A stretch of 64,000 nt of DNA, taken from contig JAOTON010001351.1 of assembly GCA_034440635.1 (NCBI GenBank), positions 1,019,501 to 1,083,500 of the forward strand. The letters run 5' to 3'. Origin of the DNA: Lepas anatifera. Its lineage: Eukaryota; Arthropoda; Thecostraca; Lepadidae. The translations under genes were made by a program, and so were the position numbers. Every line of letters begins with the position of its first letter. Position 1 is the first letter of the stretch. Below, piece by piece: positions 46,301 to 57,868 of this stretch. The notes beneath the pieces are model-generated. The model was not told where the DNA came from. It made no database searches and saw only the letters and a list, made by a program, of their open reading frames with translations.

Positions 46301-47876
46301 CACAGAAAGAAATTTTTACAAGGGCAAACCTTGTCAGACCCTTGTTTACATGGAAAATTACTAGGGTAAAACGCAAAGCTTGTACGTTCAAAATCCGTGC
46401 CACGAAAACAAGGGAAATACAAGGAAAAACCATGTAGAACAATGGTAGAACCATAGTACGACAAGGGTTGCTAGAAGACGTTGTACAAACCTTGTAACTT
46501 AACTATGGTTAACCTACATGGCAAAGACAATGGCTGACAACGTCCCCATAAGCCCTCTACTAGGTCATGATTACCCCATAACAAGGGTAGAACAAAGCCT
46601 GGTGTCCGCCTTGTACGCAACCGCAGCCTTCCTACAAGAGCGTGACGAGATTAGAACACTTGCTTACACAACCGCTTTACCAGTGCGTAACGGGGAGGGA
46701 ACAAGGGTGTTGCAAGGCTTCTTACAAGGGTAAAACGAGACTCGGATTACGTCTTTACAACAGCGGCAGATCCAGGACTTCATTTCGGGGGGAAGCTTGG
46801 GCGCTCGCGCCTCCCCGCCATGGTGTCTGGACAGCATCCCACTACGCATTTACTTTAGGCACTCTGACATTTCATGGTGTGGAAGGGGGCTTGAGCCCTC
46901 TTAGCCCCTCGCCTTGTACCTACCTCTGCTTCAAAAGGAACTTTTCAGTCTCTATGCGAAAGCTAAAGCGTTTTCTGGCCCCAAATGCAACCGGAAGACG
47001 ATCGGTAGAAAAAGGGTAAGCATTGAGCCACCTCTCAAGCAAGAAAATAACCCGCACGTTGTCTTACCCATATTGGTACAACACAGCATCACTCATCAGG
47101 CGCTGATCCATCTGAAGACACCAACAAGATCATATCGGAACTCAACTCACCCTATTTTTCAAACGGGCCCATAAGGCAAACACAATTAGGTTCTACCCAC
47201 TGCAGGTACATACCTAAGCCATATGATCAAATAGTCTGTGGTCGTTTAACACGAAAATATGAGCCTTAATACCAATATGGCATACATGCCTGAAGTAACC
47301 ACATACCTACTTACCTGGACCTGGATTGACCATTCCAAAATGCCTCACTTTTCAACTATTGGAACAGAGAACAATACTTTCCACTCGCAGATCACTGACA
47401 AATATTCCAGACAGCTTCCAAAGTTCCACGATTGATTAAATAAGTCACATTTATTCTAACCTACATGGCATGCGTGCCAGGCCACTGTGTATTGCCACGG
47501 GTAAACAGAAAGCAAGATGGCGGCCGTAACCCGAGCAGGTATTTGAAACCATAGTCAAACGACAATGGCCGAGCAAGGGTGCAACAACGCCCTAGCTTTA
47601 CCTACCAGCTATTTACAATGCCACTACAACGCCTAGTATTCAGTTAGTGCAGCGCTGGTGCGCAAGCAAGGTATGAACCAGGTATGAACGAGGTGCGCAC
47701 TATTGTGGCACAAGGCAAGGTTGTCATTCCATAGTAATTGCATTGCTTTATGCTAGTGACGTAACCAGGGTTGTTTTACTTCGGTAATTGAACTACGGTG
47801 CAACTATTGTTCTGCAATGGTAAAACTTGTAGAAACACAATTTTGAGCTTGTACATTGTAATAAATTCTTTCTGTG
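46301..47876. mobile_element. CACAG-ended element, intact copy B (1576 bp)
   Basis: Starts CACAGAAAGAAATTTTTACA, ends TAAATTCTTTCTGTG, and is flanked by TG on both sides (46299-46300 and 47877-47878). It serves as the uninterrupted reference for copies 1 and 2. Non-coding, with frequent ACAAGG/CCTTGT hexamers throughout. Confidence 0.88.
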
Positions 47877-48632
47877 TGGGGGTCCTCAAGTGTTTGTATT
47901 GGGGGCCGTATTTTTTAAACTGGCCCATAAGGCAAACACAAGTAAGTTCTACCTACTGTAGGTACCTAAGCCATATGATCAAATAGTCTGTGCTCGTTTG
48001 ACACGAAAATATGAGCCTTAATGCCAATATGGTGTACATAACTGAAGTTACCACAGAACTCAACTTACCTGGACCTGGATTGACCATTCCAAAATGCCTC
48101 AGTTTTCAACTATTGGAACAGAGAACAATACTTTCCACTCGCAGATCACTGACAAATATTGCACACAGCTTTCAAAGTTCCACGATTGATTAAAATAAGT
48201 CACATTTATTCTAACCTACATGGCATGCGTGCCAGGCCAGTGTGCTATTGTCACGGTTTAACAGAGCGCAAGATGGCGGCCATAGCCCGAGCAGGTATTT
48301 GAAATCATAGTCAAACGCCAATGGCCAAGCAAGGGCGCAACAACGCCCTGGCTTTACCTACCAGCTATGTACAATGCCACTACAACGCCTAGTATTCACT
48401 TAGTACAGCGCTGGTGCGCAAGCAAGGTATGAACCAGGTATGAACGAGGCGCGCACTATTGTGGCACAAGGCAATGTTGTCATTCTGTAGTAATTGCATT
48501 GTTTTATGCTAGTGACGTAACCAGGGTTGTTTCACTTCGGAGATTTAACTACGGAGCGACTATTGTTCTGCAATGGTAGACCTTGTAGAAACACAATTTT
48601 AAGCTTGTGCCTTGTAATAAATTATTTCTGTG

Positions 48633-49518
48633 TGTGGTAGTTTCAATGCGATCGATTTACCCATTTCTTACTTATGTCACACATACCATTTTTTAACATG
48701 TCAACTGGGGGGCATTTGCCCCCAGTCGGCCGAAATGCCCAGTGCCCGGAAATTGACCCCCAGTGAAACAGACAAGAGATGACTTAAACTTCAACAAATG
48801 CAAACTCACGTAACGAAAATAAGACAGAACACCACCCTATAATAATAATCTAGTTTTATTGCTGGTGCCAAATTAGCAATCTACAAAAATTGTGTTAAAA
48901 ATTTTCCATCCGTGGCTGCCTTCGCCATCGTGCGAAGACGAAACAAAGCGCGTAGTTACAGGAAATCCCAGCAAAGCTACCTCAGCATCAACTAATCACA
49001 ACGCTGGAGATGAACGCTGGCCTACAACCAATCAACATCCTGTTCTATCCGACCGGAAGCCCACATCCCAGCCAGTACCGTGATATTGCATGATGCTCTC
49101 ATTTCACACGCGGTCAGTTGTCAGCGCTCAGAGCCCATTCGTCGATCAGACGGGACACGGTGCCGTCAAAGCGCGGCAAACTGGTTGCTGGTGTGGCGGT
49201 GTGAAGTGCTTAGCCTTGTTATTTATTATTGTGGTGGTAGCATACATAAACGTCACCAACGGTACAAAAGTGAGGGCCAGCCAAACTTCAACCTGATGCT
49301 GACAACAAACCTTCCACGTTAGCACCAAAAACTGTTCTAATTTGGGGTCCTCGTTGCCTTCCGCAGCGGCTGGTTATACAAATTTCCGGTTTTCTCCCAT
49401 TTTGACTGAGATCAGGAAATTGCTAGTCAAGAAGTGGATGGGAGGGGGGGGCAGGCCCCCTTTTCCGACGCAAACGTGAAATTTATAGTGAGATCGCTGC
49501 ATCAATTTGTTCTGCAAA
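48633..49518. other. Spacer
   Basis: A GGGGGCATTTGCCCCC palindrome lies at about 48709. Several short frames at 49080-49330 overlap in different phases without motifs. No gene is supported. Confidence 0.4.
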
Positions 49519-49975
49519 GTCGATAAGTTGTTAGCTGGCCTTTCTCATCGATTCCTTGATGTTGTAAATTGGGAGATATTAAATATTCGGCCACAGCCCT
49601 TCGCTAGAATCATTAAACTATCACCCGAGAAACCCTTCCAAAAGGGAAAGAGCTGGCGATGCCATATGACCCTGCCAGTTGGTGCGTCGAGAAGCCTAAA
49701 CAATTATTAACTGGTTTTTGTACTATATTCCCTAGATGATTTTGACAGTCGATAAGTTGTTAGCTGGCCTTTCTCATCGATTCCTTGATGTTGTAAATTG
49801 GGAGCTTTAAATATTCGGCCACAGCCCTTCGCTAGAATCATTAAACTATCACCCGAGAAACCCTTCCAAAAGGGAAAGAGCTGGCGATGCCATATGACCC
49901 TGCCAGTTGGTGCGTCGAGAAGCCTAAACAATTATTAACTGGTTTTTGTACTATATTCCCTAGATGATTTTGACA
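49519..49975. repeat. 229-bp tandem duplication
   Basis: 49519-49747 and 49748-49975 are nearly identical, both starting GTCGATAAGTTGTTAGCTGG. The only clear difference is GAGATATTAAAT versus GAGCTTTAAAT. Each copy contains the dispersed word GGCCACAGCCCTTCGCTAGA. A recent local duplication. Confidence 0.93.
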
Positions 49976-51652
49976 GCAACAGCCACACATCATAGTACGT
50001 ATGTATGTACATAAAAAACAAATCTCGATTTGGCCTATAAACCACTCGGGTTCGATACCTAGGAATTTACGTACCTTGCCACACTCATAAAGAAAAAGAA
50101 GAAAATAACCTTTTCTTTTGGAATACTTTGCGGCAGCGTCAGGGCTACCAGGTTGGCCATTTTGTGACAAAATATCTCGAATTGGGCTTTTTCCCTTTTT
50201 CTAGCAGCTGGCACCTAAGCTATTTCTGGTTTGTCCCTTGTATAAATATGGCTTCTTTTGACCTCTTCCGCTCTTAAAGGGACATTGTCGCACAATATTT
50301 TATTGGCTAGATCAAAAGGTTGCAAAAAGTTGTTTCAGAAGTCATATTCTCATATTTGCAAATTCAGGCTCAAAATGCCTCAAAATCGGCCTCAAAGTCA
50401 ACATTTATAGACGACTTTACCGAGTCCTTATGGTATCAATAAAATGACGTAGCCCGGGCTATGGCTATCAATTTCTATATAAAATAATGTCAAACATTTC
50501 CTTTAAAGCAGTTCAGTAGCTAAAACCTAAGACATCAAAAATTATTTTACAAAGATAGTTTTCCAAAACGTTTCTGAATAAGAAATATAGGACTTTAAAG
50601 AAATACCATCAACCAATCAGAAGCCCAGTCCTTATGGGATTTGGTCACGTGGGTTCATCTTACATCAATGTGATGTCATCACGGCTTTCGATGAGTTGTC
50701 GATATGCACCATTTCATAAGCCGCGGCAAACACGGAGATATAAATACAAATTATATAAGACTTATTAGCGCTGCGGCCAGGCCCGATCACCCTTAAGGTT
50801 ATAATTATTAATTGTTCGTTATTGCATGATTGCATTGCAGCGAAAATGATACAATAAAAAGATACGGGTAGCGCGATCCTGAAGAGCCTATTTTGAGGCA
50901 TGACGAAAGTTTTTGGTGGTTTTACGGACGAGGAGATTGTCGCCGCTCCGGTCTCGTGGATCAACATATCGTCGGTTATCTGTACGTAAAATATTTTGAG
51001 CCTTTGATGTAGTCACCTTCACCTTCACCTTGAGATTGTCGGAGTTTGGAGGCCGACTACGGCCTGCGGGTTCCATTCTTGGCAAGCTCGTGATCTTCGT
51101 GCGTGTCTCAGTCTTGGTCTATTTTCAGTCAGTCTTGGAGATTTTCTTAGAGGTAAAAAATGCAGGGGCCAAAAAATTGTTCATTGTGTCACCATTAAAA
51201 ATGTCAAACCATAAATGTGTCACCAGACCAAGCTTCATAATGTGACATGTTTTGCGTCAGTAGGAAACCAATGGACACTCATGGACCATCCTAGTTGTTG
51301 AAAAACAGTGCGAGCTAAAATTATAGGAGCAATCTCAGCGATTTGTTCCGTATTTGTCTGGAGGAAATATTTCAACTAATCTTTGTCACCTTGCCCACCT
51401 TGGGCTGTCACCACTTAGAATGGCAAAATGGTAGGTTTTTCGACCCCTGAAAAAATGTATGCGTGAAAAGTTAATGAAACAATTTGAATTTCTGCCATCC
51501 ATCGTTGCTGGTCACCAATGCTTATTGAGATTTTGTGTAATGAGTGTAGTGAGTTAGTCAGGCACTAATCCTATCAAATATGGGCAATGCATTTAATGTT
51601 TCTATTCTGCATTAATTAGGTTCATGAAGTTGCCAGAAATAAAATTGTATGC
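49976..51652. other. Spacer with a MITE-like left end
   Basis: TTAAAGGGACATTGTCGCAC at about 50275 looks like a TTAA-type end, but I see no matching right end. The frames at 50665-51085 (minus) lack motifs. Confidence 0.35.
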
Positions 51653-51656
51653 TTAA

Positions 51657-52853
51657 CCCTTGCCCCGGTGGCGGGTACGAGCCACCTTCACCCTGGTGGG
51701 GGGGGCTAAAAAAGACCCCCCCACGATCTCAAAAACTAAGAGAGCTAGAAAAAAGCGCAAAACGGCAATCGAAAGCTCTTCAAAAATTATATCGAAAATA
51801 CTTCAGTCAATTTTCTTGTCAGGTCAATATCAAGGTCACCAGAGGTCAAAATAGGTCAAAATCGCTAATATGAGGTGTACTAAGAAAACCTCATATATCT
51901 CAGAAACTATGATAGCTAGAAACATTTTTCTAACACTATTCGAAAGCTCTTGAGATGCACTTTCATTACAGTGGCATTAATTTTCGTGTCAGGTCACAGC
52001 CTAGGGAGCTACAGGTCACTAAATATTGGGCATATTCTTGGGAATGTCCATAGCCACCCATGCATAAGGGCGTTTACTTTTTCGCTAATAGCTTCCAAAC
52101 CAAACAAGATACAGCCATAGTTTATGCACCATTGCAATCCTCTTGTCAATACGAATCGAATGATAATGATATTGCTATGCCAGGTCAAATTTAAGAATTT
52201 GACCTCACCCAGGTCAACGGTCTGACCCAACTTGACCTGGTATAGTCATGATGTATATCATTTGACTTCCAGTGACTATACAAACACTTTGGTGACAAAA
52301 TAAAAGCTCTATCTTAGTTTTTTCAAAATTTATAGAGAAAAACACCAAATAATGCTTATTTGACCTAAGGTGAACTTTTAAAGGTCAGAAGTCAAAATTT
52401 TTGGCATCAGCTTCAGAAATGGACTAAGAGCAAGTCGCAACCGATGTTTGAAGTTGATTCCATCCATACTTACTGAGAAAAGCTCATTTCGTGATTTTCC
52501 CCATGTATTGACAATGGGGAGGTCATGCTCTGCACATTACCTTAGGTCACCAATATCAAAAATCCCGGAACAAATGTTGTAGCTCCTGGTGGGCCCAATA
52601 TGTGGTAAGAGTTTCAACTTGATCGATTAACCCTTCTCTTAGTTATGCGGTCCCAAGTATTTTTTGAGGTGAGGTCACTTCACCTGGCCTGGTGACCTGA
52701 CCTGATATGACCTTGAGCCAAAATTTTCAGGAAAGATGTAAAAATGATGAGGGAACAGCTAGACCAAGTTTGGCGGCGCTGCGCGCCGCCGTTTTTTGGT
52801 CACTTTGGAAAAACCCGAGGGGGGTCTAAAAAGACCCCCCACCCGGGCGAAGG
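51657..52853. mobile_element. Complete 1.2-kb TTAA-type element rich in AGGTCA half-sites
   Basis: Flanked by TTAA (51653-51656 and 52854-52857). Inverted ends are CCCTTGCCCCGGTGG and CCTTCGCCCGGGTGG. Subterminal hairpins at both ends are of the type GGGGGGTCT-AAAA-AGACCCCCC (52819-52840). The interior has well over a dozen AGGTCA or TGACCT hexamers, many in pairs, and a GGCGGCGC/GCGCCGCC palindrome near 52780. CCYT-type termini with a TTAA site fit piggyBac. No coding sequence. Confidence 0.85.
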
Positions 52854-52857
52854 TTAA

Positions 52858-54228
52858 ATGATAACTATTCATTTTGGCCCACTATTATAGCTGTGGTCTC
52901 GTTCCGTCTGTCAACACCAATCAGCGAGCAGCATTGAGTCGATGTCACATGACTATAGCCTCTCCCTGAGAACAAATCTTAGAACCAATCTTAGATTTAC
53001 AGGCTGACAACCTGCTGTGGTGTTGCTGGAAAAACAGTTACAGCACAACAGTGGTAGCATACTATTTTGTGATTAGTAGATAAGTATTCTGGTTCATTTT
53101 TGTTTGATTAGCCGTAGCACGTACCTACTAGAGGCAGTTGTGGCTAGGATATTTCTTTTCTAGAGGAGAGGCTTGAGGGCCTGCGGACAAGACTGTGCTG
53201 ACAGATGGAACAAGGCTTATGAGTAGTGTCAATGCCAAAAAAATCCTCATTTTATTGTTGCACAGGTCAACTTGTGTACCAAAATGGGTGAAAATGATTG
53301 GTGATGGCAATTTTCCAATGATTATTTAGGCATATTATTTTTGAATTGCCCATATTCCCTCTCTTTTTGGTCTAACTTTCTATTTACAATCTTAGTGCAC
53401 TCTAGTAAAAGTCTATATCAAGCTTATAATTTGAATTACAAATTTCTACCTGTTACAAATACTAGCTCTGCATAATGTGTGCTACTGGTGCATTTGCTGC
53501 TTAGTTTACTTTCTTTAAAGTATGAAAATGTTTTTGATTAATTTCACAGATTGAAACGGATTTTTCCATTTATTTTGGTACCATACAGTCGGTGAACTCT
53601 TATCCACTTCTCGGATCAAGTTACCCATATTTCAAGTGCTACTGTTTGTTTCCAGACATGAAAGTGGCTGTAGAATGAATTCATCCATCTGCCCTCTGAA
53701 AATGCCCATCTGCATGATTTTTATAATTGATATTAAAAATGAGCTGAAGGAAAACTAGGATAAGATGTATTATGATTTGAAACACTAGGAGTGTACCCAA
53801 TACAACAATATAATTGTGAACAAAGAGTATGGATAGACATATAGGAATGACAGGAGGGCAGTCTTGGGTGATGCAATTTTTTGTGTTTTCCTGGAAGTAT
53901 ATGTGAAAGATTAGGCTGGTCACTTCAAAGAGAAAATTTATTTTCTAGAAAACCTGTCTTTTGTAGCTGCTGTGTATCATCAAGCTATCATCCCAATGGG
54001 CCAGCTTGTGTATGATCATTTTGTTTGTTAGTTTGAATGGGATGAACCCAATCAGACCGATTCTCCCATAGACCTGACATTTGGAATATTTGTTTCCTAT
54101 TGTGGGCCAGTTTTAAAATAATGTATTATAATTTATTTTAAAAAAATTATGATTTTGCATGGTTCCACCTGACCCCTCCACAAACCCATGATCTAGACTA
54201 TAGATCGTCTTTGGGGATGTCCTTCTTC

Positions 54229-54232
<4 letters not shown>
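52858..54232. other. AT-rich spacer
   Basis: No gene is supported except the weak secreted-peptide frame listed separately (53128-53250). Confidence 0.4.
53128..53250 (-). CDS. Possible 40-residue secreted peptide or first exon
   Basis: The minus-strand frame from an ATG at 53250 encodes MRIFLALTLLISLVPSVSTV followed by about 20 polar residues with a single Cys. The first 20 or so residues form a convincing signal peptide: a charged start, a Leu/Ile/Ala core, then small residues. A GTACGT donor-like word overlaps the stop region (TAGTAG|GTACGT), so it could be a truncated view of a first exon. I see no TATA box or downstream exon, and in AT-rich DNA hydrophobic frames occur by chance. Confidence 0.25.
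   Translation of the reverse strand: MRIFLALTLLISLVPSVSTVLSAGPQASPLEKKYPSHNCL

Positions 54233-54283
<51 letters not shown>
54233..54283. repeat. TA microsatellite
   Basis: Perfect alternating TA of about 50 bp. A similar run lies at 54541-54578. Confidence 0.95.
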
Positions 54284-54286
<3 letters not shown>

Positions 54287-54537
54287 ATTTGAAATATCTT
54301 TCTATTTAGTTTTGAAATACCGTTTGTTATATTTGTTTACAGTTTACAGTTACAGTTATTATACAGTTTGAAACGTTGTGTCCTGCTGTGAGCTGAACTT
54401 TGTAATTTTGTATTGATATTTTTGTAATTTGTTCATCACTGATGAAGCTGTACAACAGTGAAACGTTTGTAAATTAAATATAACTTAAATAACTTTCTGT
54501 GTGTTTACCTATATCACATTATGTCTGTGATAACCCC

Positions 54538-54540
<3 letters not shown>

Positions 54541-54578
<38 letters not shown>
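54541..54578. repeat. TA microsatellite
   Basis: Alternating TA run. Confidence 0.95.
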
Positions 54579-54580
<2 letters not shown>

Positions 54581-54745
54581 ATATGTTTAAAACAAGATTC
54601 AGTGATATCTTATTTGCTTTCATCGTTGGCTTGTGATATTTTATTTATACCCGTTATTTGGTCCCACCTGTTCCTGCTGTGAAAATGTCTTCTAATTTAA
54701 GAAGAGCCTACCCCAGCAAGCTGAACGCAAAACAGAAATAATCAG

Positions 54746-54934
54746 GTGCTGCCCCTCGACAGTGCCTATCGCCAATTTCGCCTGCTGCTGGAAGACAAGC
54801 TTCAGAGGACGAGCAATAGAATCTTAGAGTTGGCAGAGTACCACAGCCAGCAGTTTTCTGCATTGAACACGAACCTGCCTGAGTGCACCTCGGTCGTCTG
54901 CCGGTGTGCCCGCAGTATACGTTCATGTGTGTGC
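54746..54934 (+). CDS. Possible internal coding exon
   Basis: A 63-codon open stretch sits between an AATCAG|GT acceptor-like site and a strong donor TGC|GTAAGT, and its length is an exact multiple of three. The encoded segment is amphipathic and helix-prone (AYRQFRLLLEDKLQRTSNRI, then LELAEYHSQQFSALNT) and ends Cys-rich. I do not recognise it. The acceptor lacks a good pyrimidine tract and no neighbouring exon was found, so the call is weak. Confidence 0.3.
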
Positions 54935-55159
54935 GTAAGTGGTGTTTATCGCCGTATATCGAGGCACATCCTCAGAGAACCTCAGTGAAACATGCCATTA
55001 AAAGTACTTTTTAGCCTCAAGGTAAGAAAACTAGTAATGCGAAGGGTCTTTATAGTCAAAAATCAAGTGGTCAAATTTTGTTGGTGGTCGTACGTGTGAA
55101 AGTCGGCGAAAATAATAAGTGAGACCTCTTGGCTCAGACTATTGTGGTGTACATTTTAT

Positions 55160-55581
55160 CCAGCCGTGTAGAAATATGAACGTATTATGAGCTTTATCTA
55201 GACAAATACAGCCCAATTTCTGTTTTTACCATGTATTTTCAATGGAGAGATCATGGTTCGTACCTGACCTATGGTCATCGATATGAAAAACCCCGGAAAA
55301 TATTTTGTAGGACTCGGTGGGGCCATTATTTGTTATATGTTTCAATCCGATAGATAAACCCATTTTTTAGTTATGCCACCTTAAGCATTAATTGAGGTGA
55401 GGTCACTTGACCTGCACTGGTGACCTGACCTGAGATGACCCACGCCTAGAATTTTGTGGAAAATTGCGGAACTGATCAAGAATAAGGTGTGGCAAGTACG
55501 GTGGCGCTTTGCGCCGCCGTTTTTTCGTGCCGCCAGAAGACCCGAGGGGGGTGTTCAAACACCCCCCCAACGGGGCGAGGA
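55160..55581 (+). mobile_element. AGGTCA-family TTAA element, right-end fragment
   Basis: Closely parallels the right part of 51657-52853: ATGTATTTTCAATGGAGAG, GAGGTCACTTGACCTG and the palindrome TGGCGCTTTGCGCCGCCG. It then has a GGGGGGTGTTCAAACACCCC hairpin and ends before TTAA (55582-55585). The left boundary is not seen. Confidence 0.7.
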
Positions 55582-55585
55582 TTAA

Positions 55586-57360
55586 TCCTCAATCCCTTAG
55601 AGCTTTCACTTTCTCTTCTTGCCAGCTTATTGCCAAGGTGCTGACGTACCCTACGCTACTATATCATGCTCCTGGTGCGATTAGTTTGTCCGCCAGATGA
55701 AAGCAGAGCTGCAAAAAATATCAAATCTGTCGGGCACTTCCGAAAAAACCTCCAAATCTGTCGGGTGGTTAGGATAGGACTATTAAAATTGTCTAAAACC
55801 CATTCAATTGGTAAAATGTTCCTACTCATTTTCCACATTCTTAATAGAAAATACTAAAATTAGCATAAAAAACTTCTAGTCTGGCACCAATGGATATCAC
55901 TAGGCGTCAGATGTCACTAGGCCTCAATCCAAGCGTCAGATGGTCCTCTCCTCAGGCTTATATCTCGGCACGAGCAGCGGTGACCAGACCCAGCCGCCGT
56001 CTATCCGGCTTCCTGGACAGCGGCGCCTTGGCCGGGCTTTATCGGCGGCATGAGAACTAGCGTTATGGGTGAGTTCCGTCTGGGGGTGTTTGTGCTACAA
56101 ATACTGAGCGATTAAATGAAAGGAAACGAAAACACGAAGTCTCACCTCGTTTCAGAGCGATGCCTGATGATTTAGCAGGCACGCAGTTACCATATCAGCA
56201 TGATGAAAGCTGGCGCCAACCTTCTCTAGGGTAGGCCAAACAAGGAACAATAAGCCTTTCCACCGGTTAAATAACATATACAGCGATTTTAGCGTGTGCT
56301 GTGATAGTTCAGGGCCATTCCGGTCACGACTAAACGAAGGCCAGCAATTTAACTAAATAGCCCACTCTAAATGGACAGAACACTACCGACTCTCGGTGAA
56401 GTGAGCACTAGCATTTGCATCAATTCTCTGGTAGTGTTTGTGCTGCGAATACGAAGCAATTACAATACTGAGCAATTACTTACTGAGCTAGCTTACTTAG
56501 CAATTACAATACTGAGCAAAAACGAATACTGAGCAGTTACATGAAAGGAGACGAAGACACGATATCTCACCTTGTTATGGATATTTGGATATTTGGATAT
56601 GGATATATTTGGATTATGGATATTTGGATATATATGGATTTTGCCCTGATGGCCAGACAAACAAGATTGGAGGGGTACTTTTTTGATATTCGAAAAAGTG
56701 TTTTTTAAGGATCATGGCTACTTGTAGTTGAATGTAAACATGTAATATTAGCTTTCCATGACTTTTAAATGCATGTTTACATGAATAATCCTAAATTTTG
56801 AAGCTGTTGGCTATTTCAAAGTTTTTCATGCATTGCCGTGCTCATTTCCATGAGGGTAGGTGGTTTAGGATCTGAAGTTAATGAGGCTAATAAATAACCC
56901 TAAGTCAGTTAAATAGTAAATGTCAAATAAATATCATGTTTCCAAGGAAGTTAAGAGTAAAAGGAATGAGTAAAGGTTACACTAGGCTGTGTTTTTGTTA
57001 TATCTTTGTCCCCTTGACATAGATCATAGGCATATTTAGGTAAGTCAATAAAATGAAATGGGAGAAATAGTTTGGTACTTAAAACTCAAATAAATGTGGA
57101 AAGGTGAAGAGTTTTGTTTCTTTGGCATCTACAAATCCACTGATGGAGGTATGCAACTTTTGTGGTTAATTCTGGACAAACAGGCATTGGATTTAAAAGA
57201 AGACGGAAGGGAAAATCAAATGTTTTAGTCTAATTTGACCAGTTTGCTGGTAGAATTCATTTTTCCCTTATTAATATCATTTAAAATTGTTGATCAACAG
57301 TGAGCATAACATACTGTATGGAAATAAATGTAAGCTGCCGAAATTACAACGAACACCACG
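55586..57360. other. Spacer with dispersed-repeat fragments
   Basis: TTTGTCCGCCAGATGAAAGC at 55688 is the uninterrupted form of the LTR target at 58470-58493. Blocks at 56096-56160 and 56515-56575 (ACTGAGC, CATGAAAGGA, CACGA) are imperfect duplicates. GGATATTT microsatellite at 56578-56640. No gene is recognised. Confidence 0.45.
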
Positions 57361-57368
57361 TCACTTAC

Positions 57369-57597
57369 TTGTTTGTTTTCTCCCCACACTGTTCTGATCT
57401 ACCCGCTGTTTGATCCATGCTTCAAAACGACCTCCTTGGCCAAAACCACTGTTCCTGAACTTGCAGGGCAGCCCAGAATGCTTGATTCGCTGATGCTCCT
57501 TAAAAAAACGTTTTTCGCCAAAATACCCACATCCCTCAAATCCACATTTAAGCTTGACACGGGACGGTTGAAGGGGCTTCAGCTTAATCGGAGCCAT
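57369..57597 (-). CDS. C2H2 zinc-finger protein, first coding exon
   Basis: The minus-strand frame starts at an ATG (57597) and runs 76 codons to a strong donor, ACAA|GTAAGT; read through, the frame would stop at 57361. Residues 18-40 form one C2H2 finger with spacing C-x4-C-x11-H-x4-H (Cys18, Cys23, His35, His40), the hydrophobic core represented by Phe20/Tyr25/Phe31. Flanking segments are basic. The finger would bind zinc and probably nucleic acid. No further exon could be identified downstream (lower coordinates), and a transposon-encoded finger (BED-like or retroelement) remains possible. Confidence 0.5.
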
Positions 57598-57832
57598 TTA
57601 TCAGCCCTTCAACTATGGACGATGAAATCCAAGCTCAACCAGTTTACTCAAGATGTATAACAAAGTAATGCAAGAGAAAAATAATCAAAAACACAACCTT
57701 GCAACGTATTGCCTCCATCACACCACGGGATTTTCCGGGATTCTAGGGCCTTGGCCTCCACCACATCCACAACGCAACACACCAAACCGCAGGGCTGCTT
57801 TTCAAACCAAAGATACCTTTTACGCCGGCTTT

Positions 57833-57868
57833 GCCGCAAGGGCGCTGTTCAAACAGCGCCCTTGCGGC
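57833..57868. repeat. Near-perfect palindrome, 17-bp arms
   Basis: GCCGCAAGGGCGCTGTT, then CA, then the exact inverse. A further GGCCTGTCGGGCC (57941-57953) pairs with GGCCCGACAGGCC (57984-57996). Probably the subterminal part of a repeat element of unknown type. Confidence 0.8.

Larger units (their letters stand above)
39006..48632. mobile_element. CACAG-ended element, copy 1, split by later insertions
   Basis: The left half (39006-39796) starts CACAGAAAGGAATTCTTACA. The right half (about 47905-48632) ends AATTATTTCTGTG. The dinucleotide TG flanks both outer ends (39004-39005 and 48633-48634). Copy 2 (39799-46114), copy B (46301-47876) and ~180 bp of other sequence lie between the halves; ~45 bp of the element are missing at the break. 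CACAG termini with 2-bp TSDs suggest the CACTA/Mirage/Chapaev group. Non-coding. Confidence 0.7.

Noticed and set aside
49080..49330. Host gene exon
   Set aside because: Overlapping frames in two phases and on both strands, no splice sites or motif strong enough to choose one.
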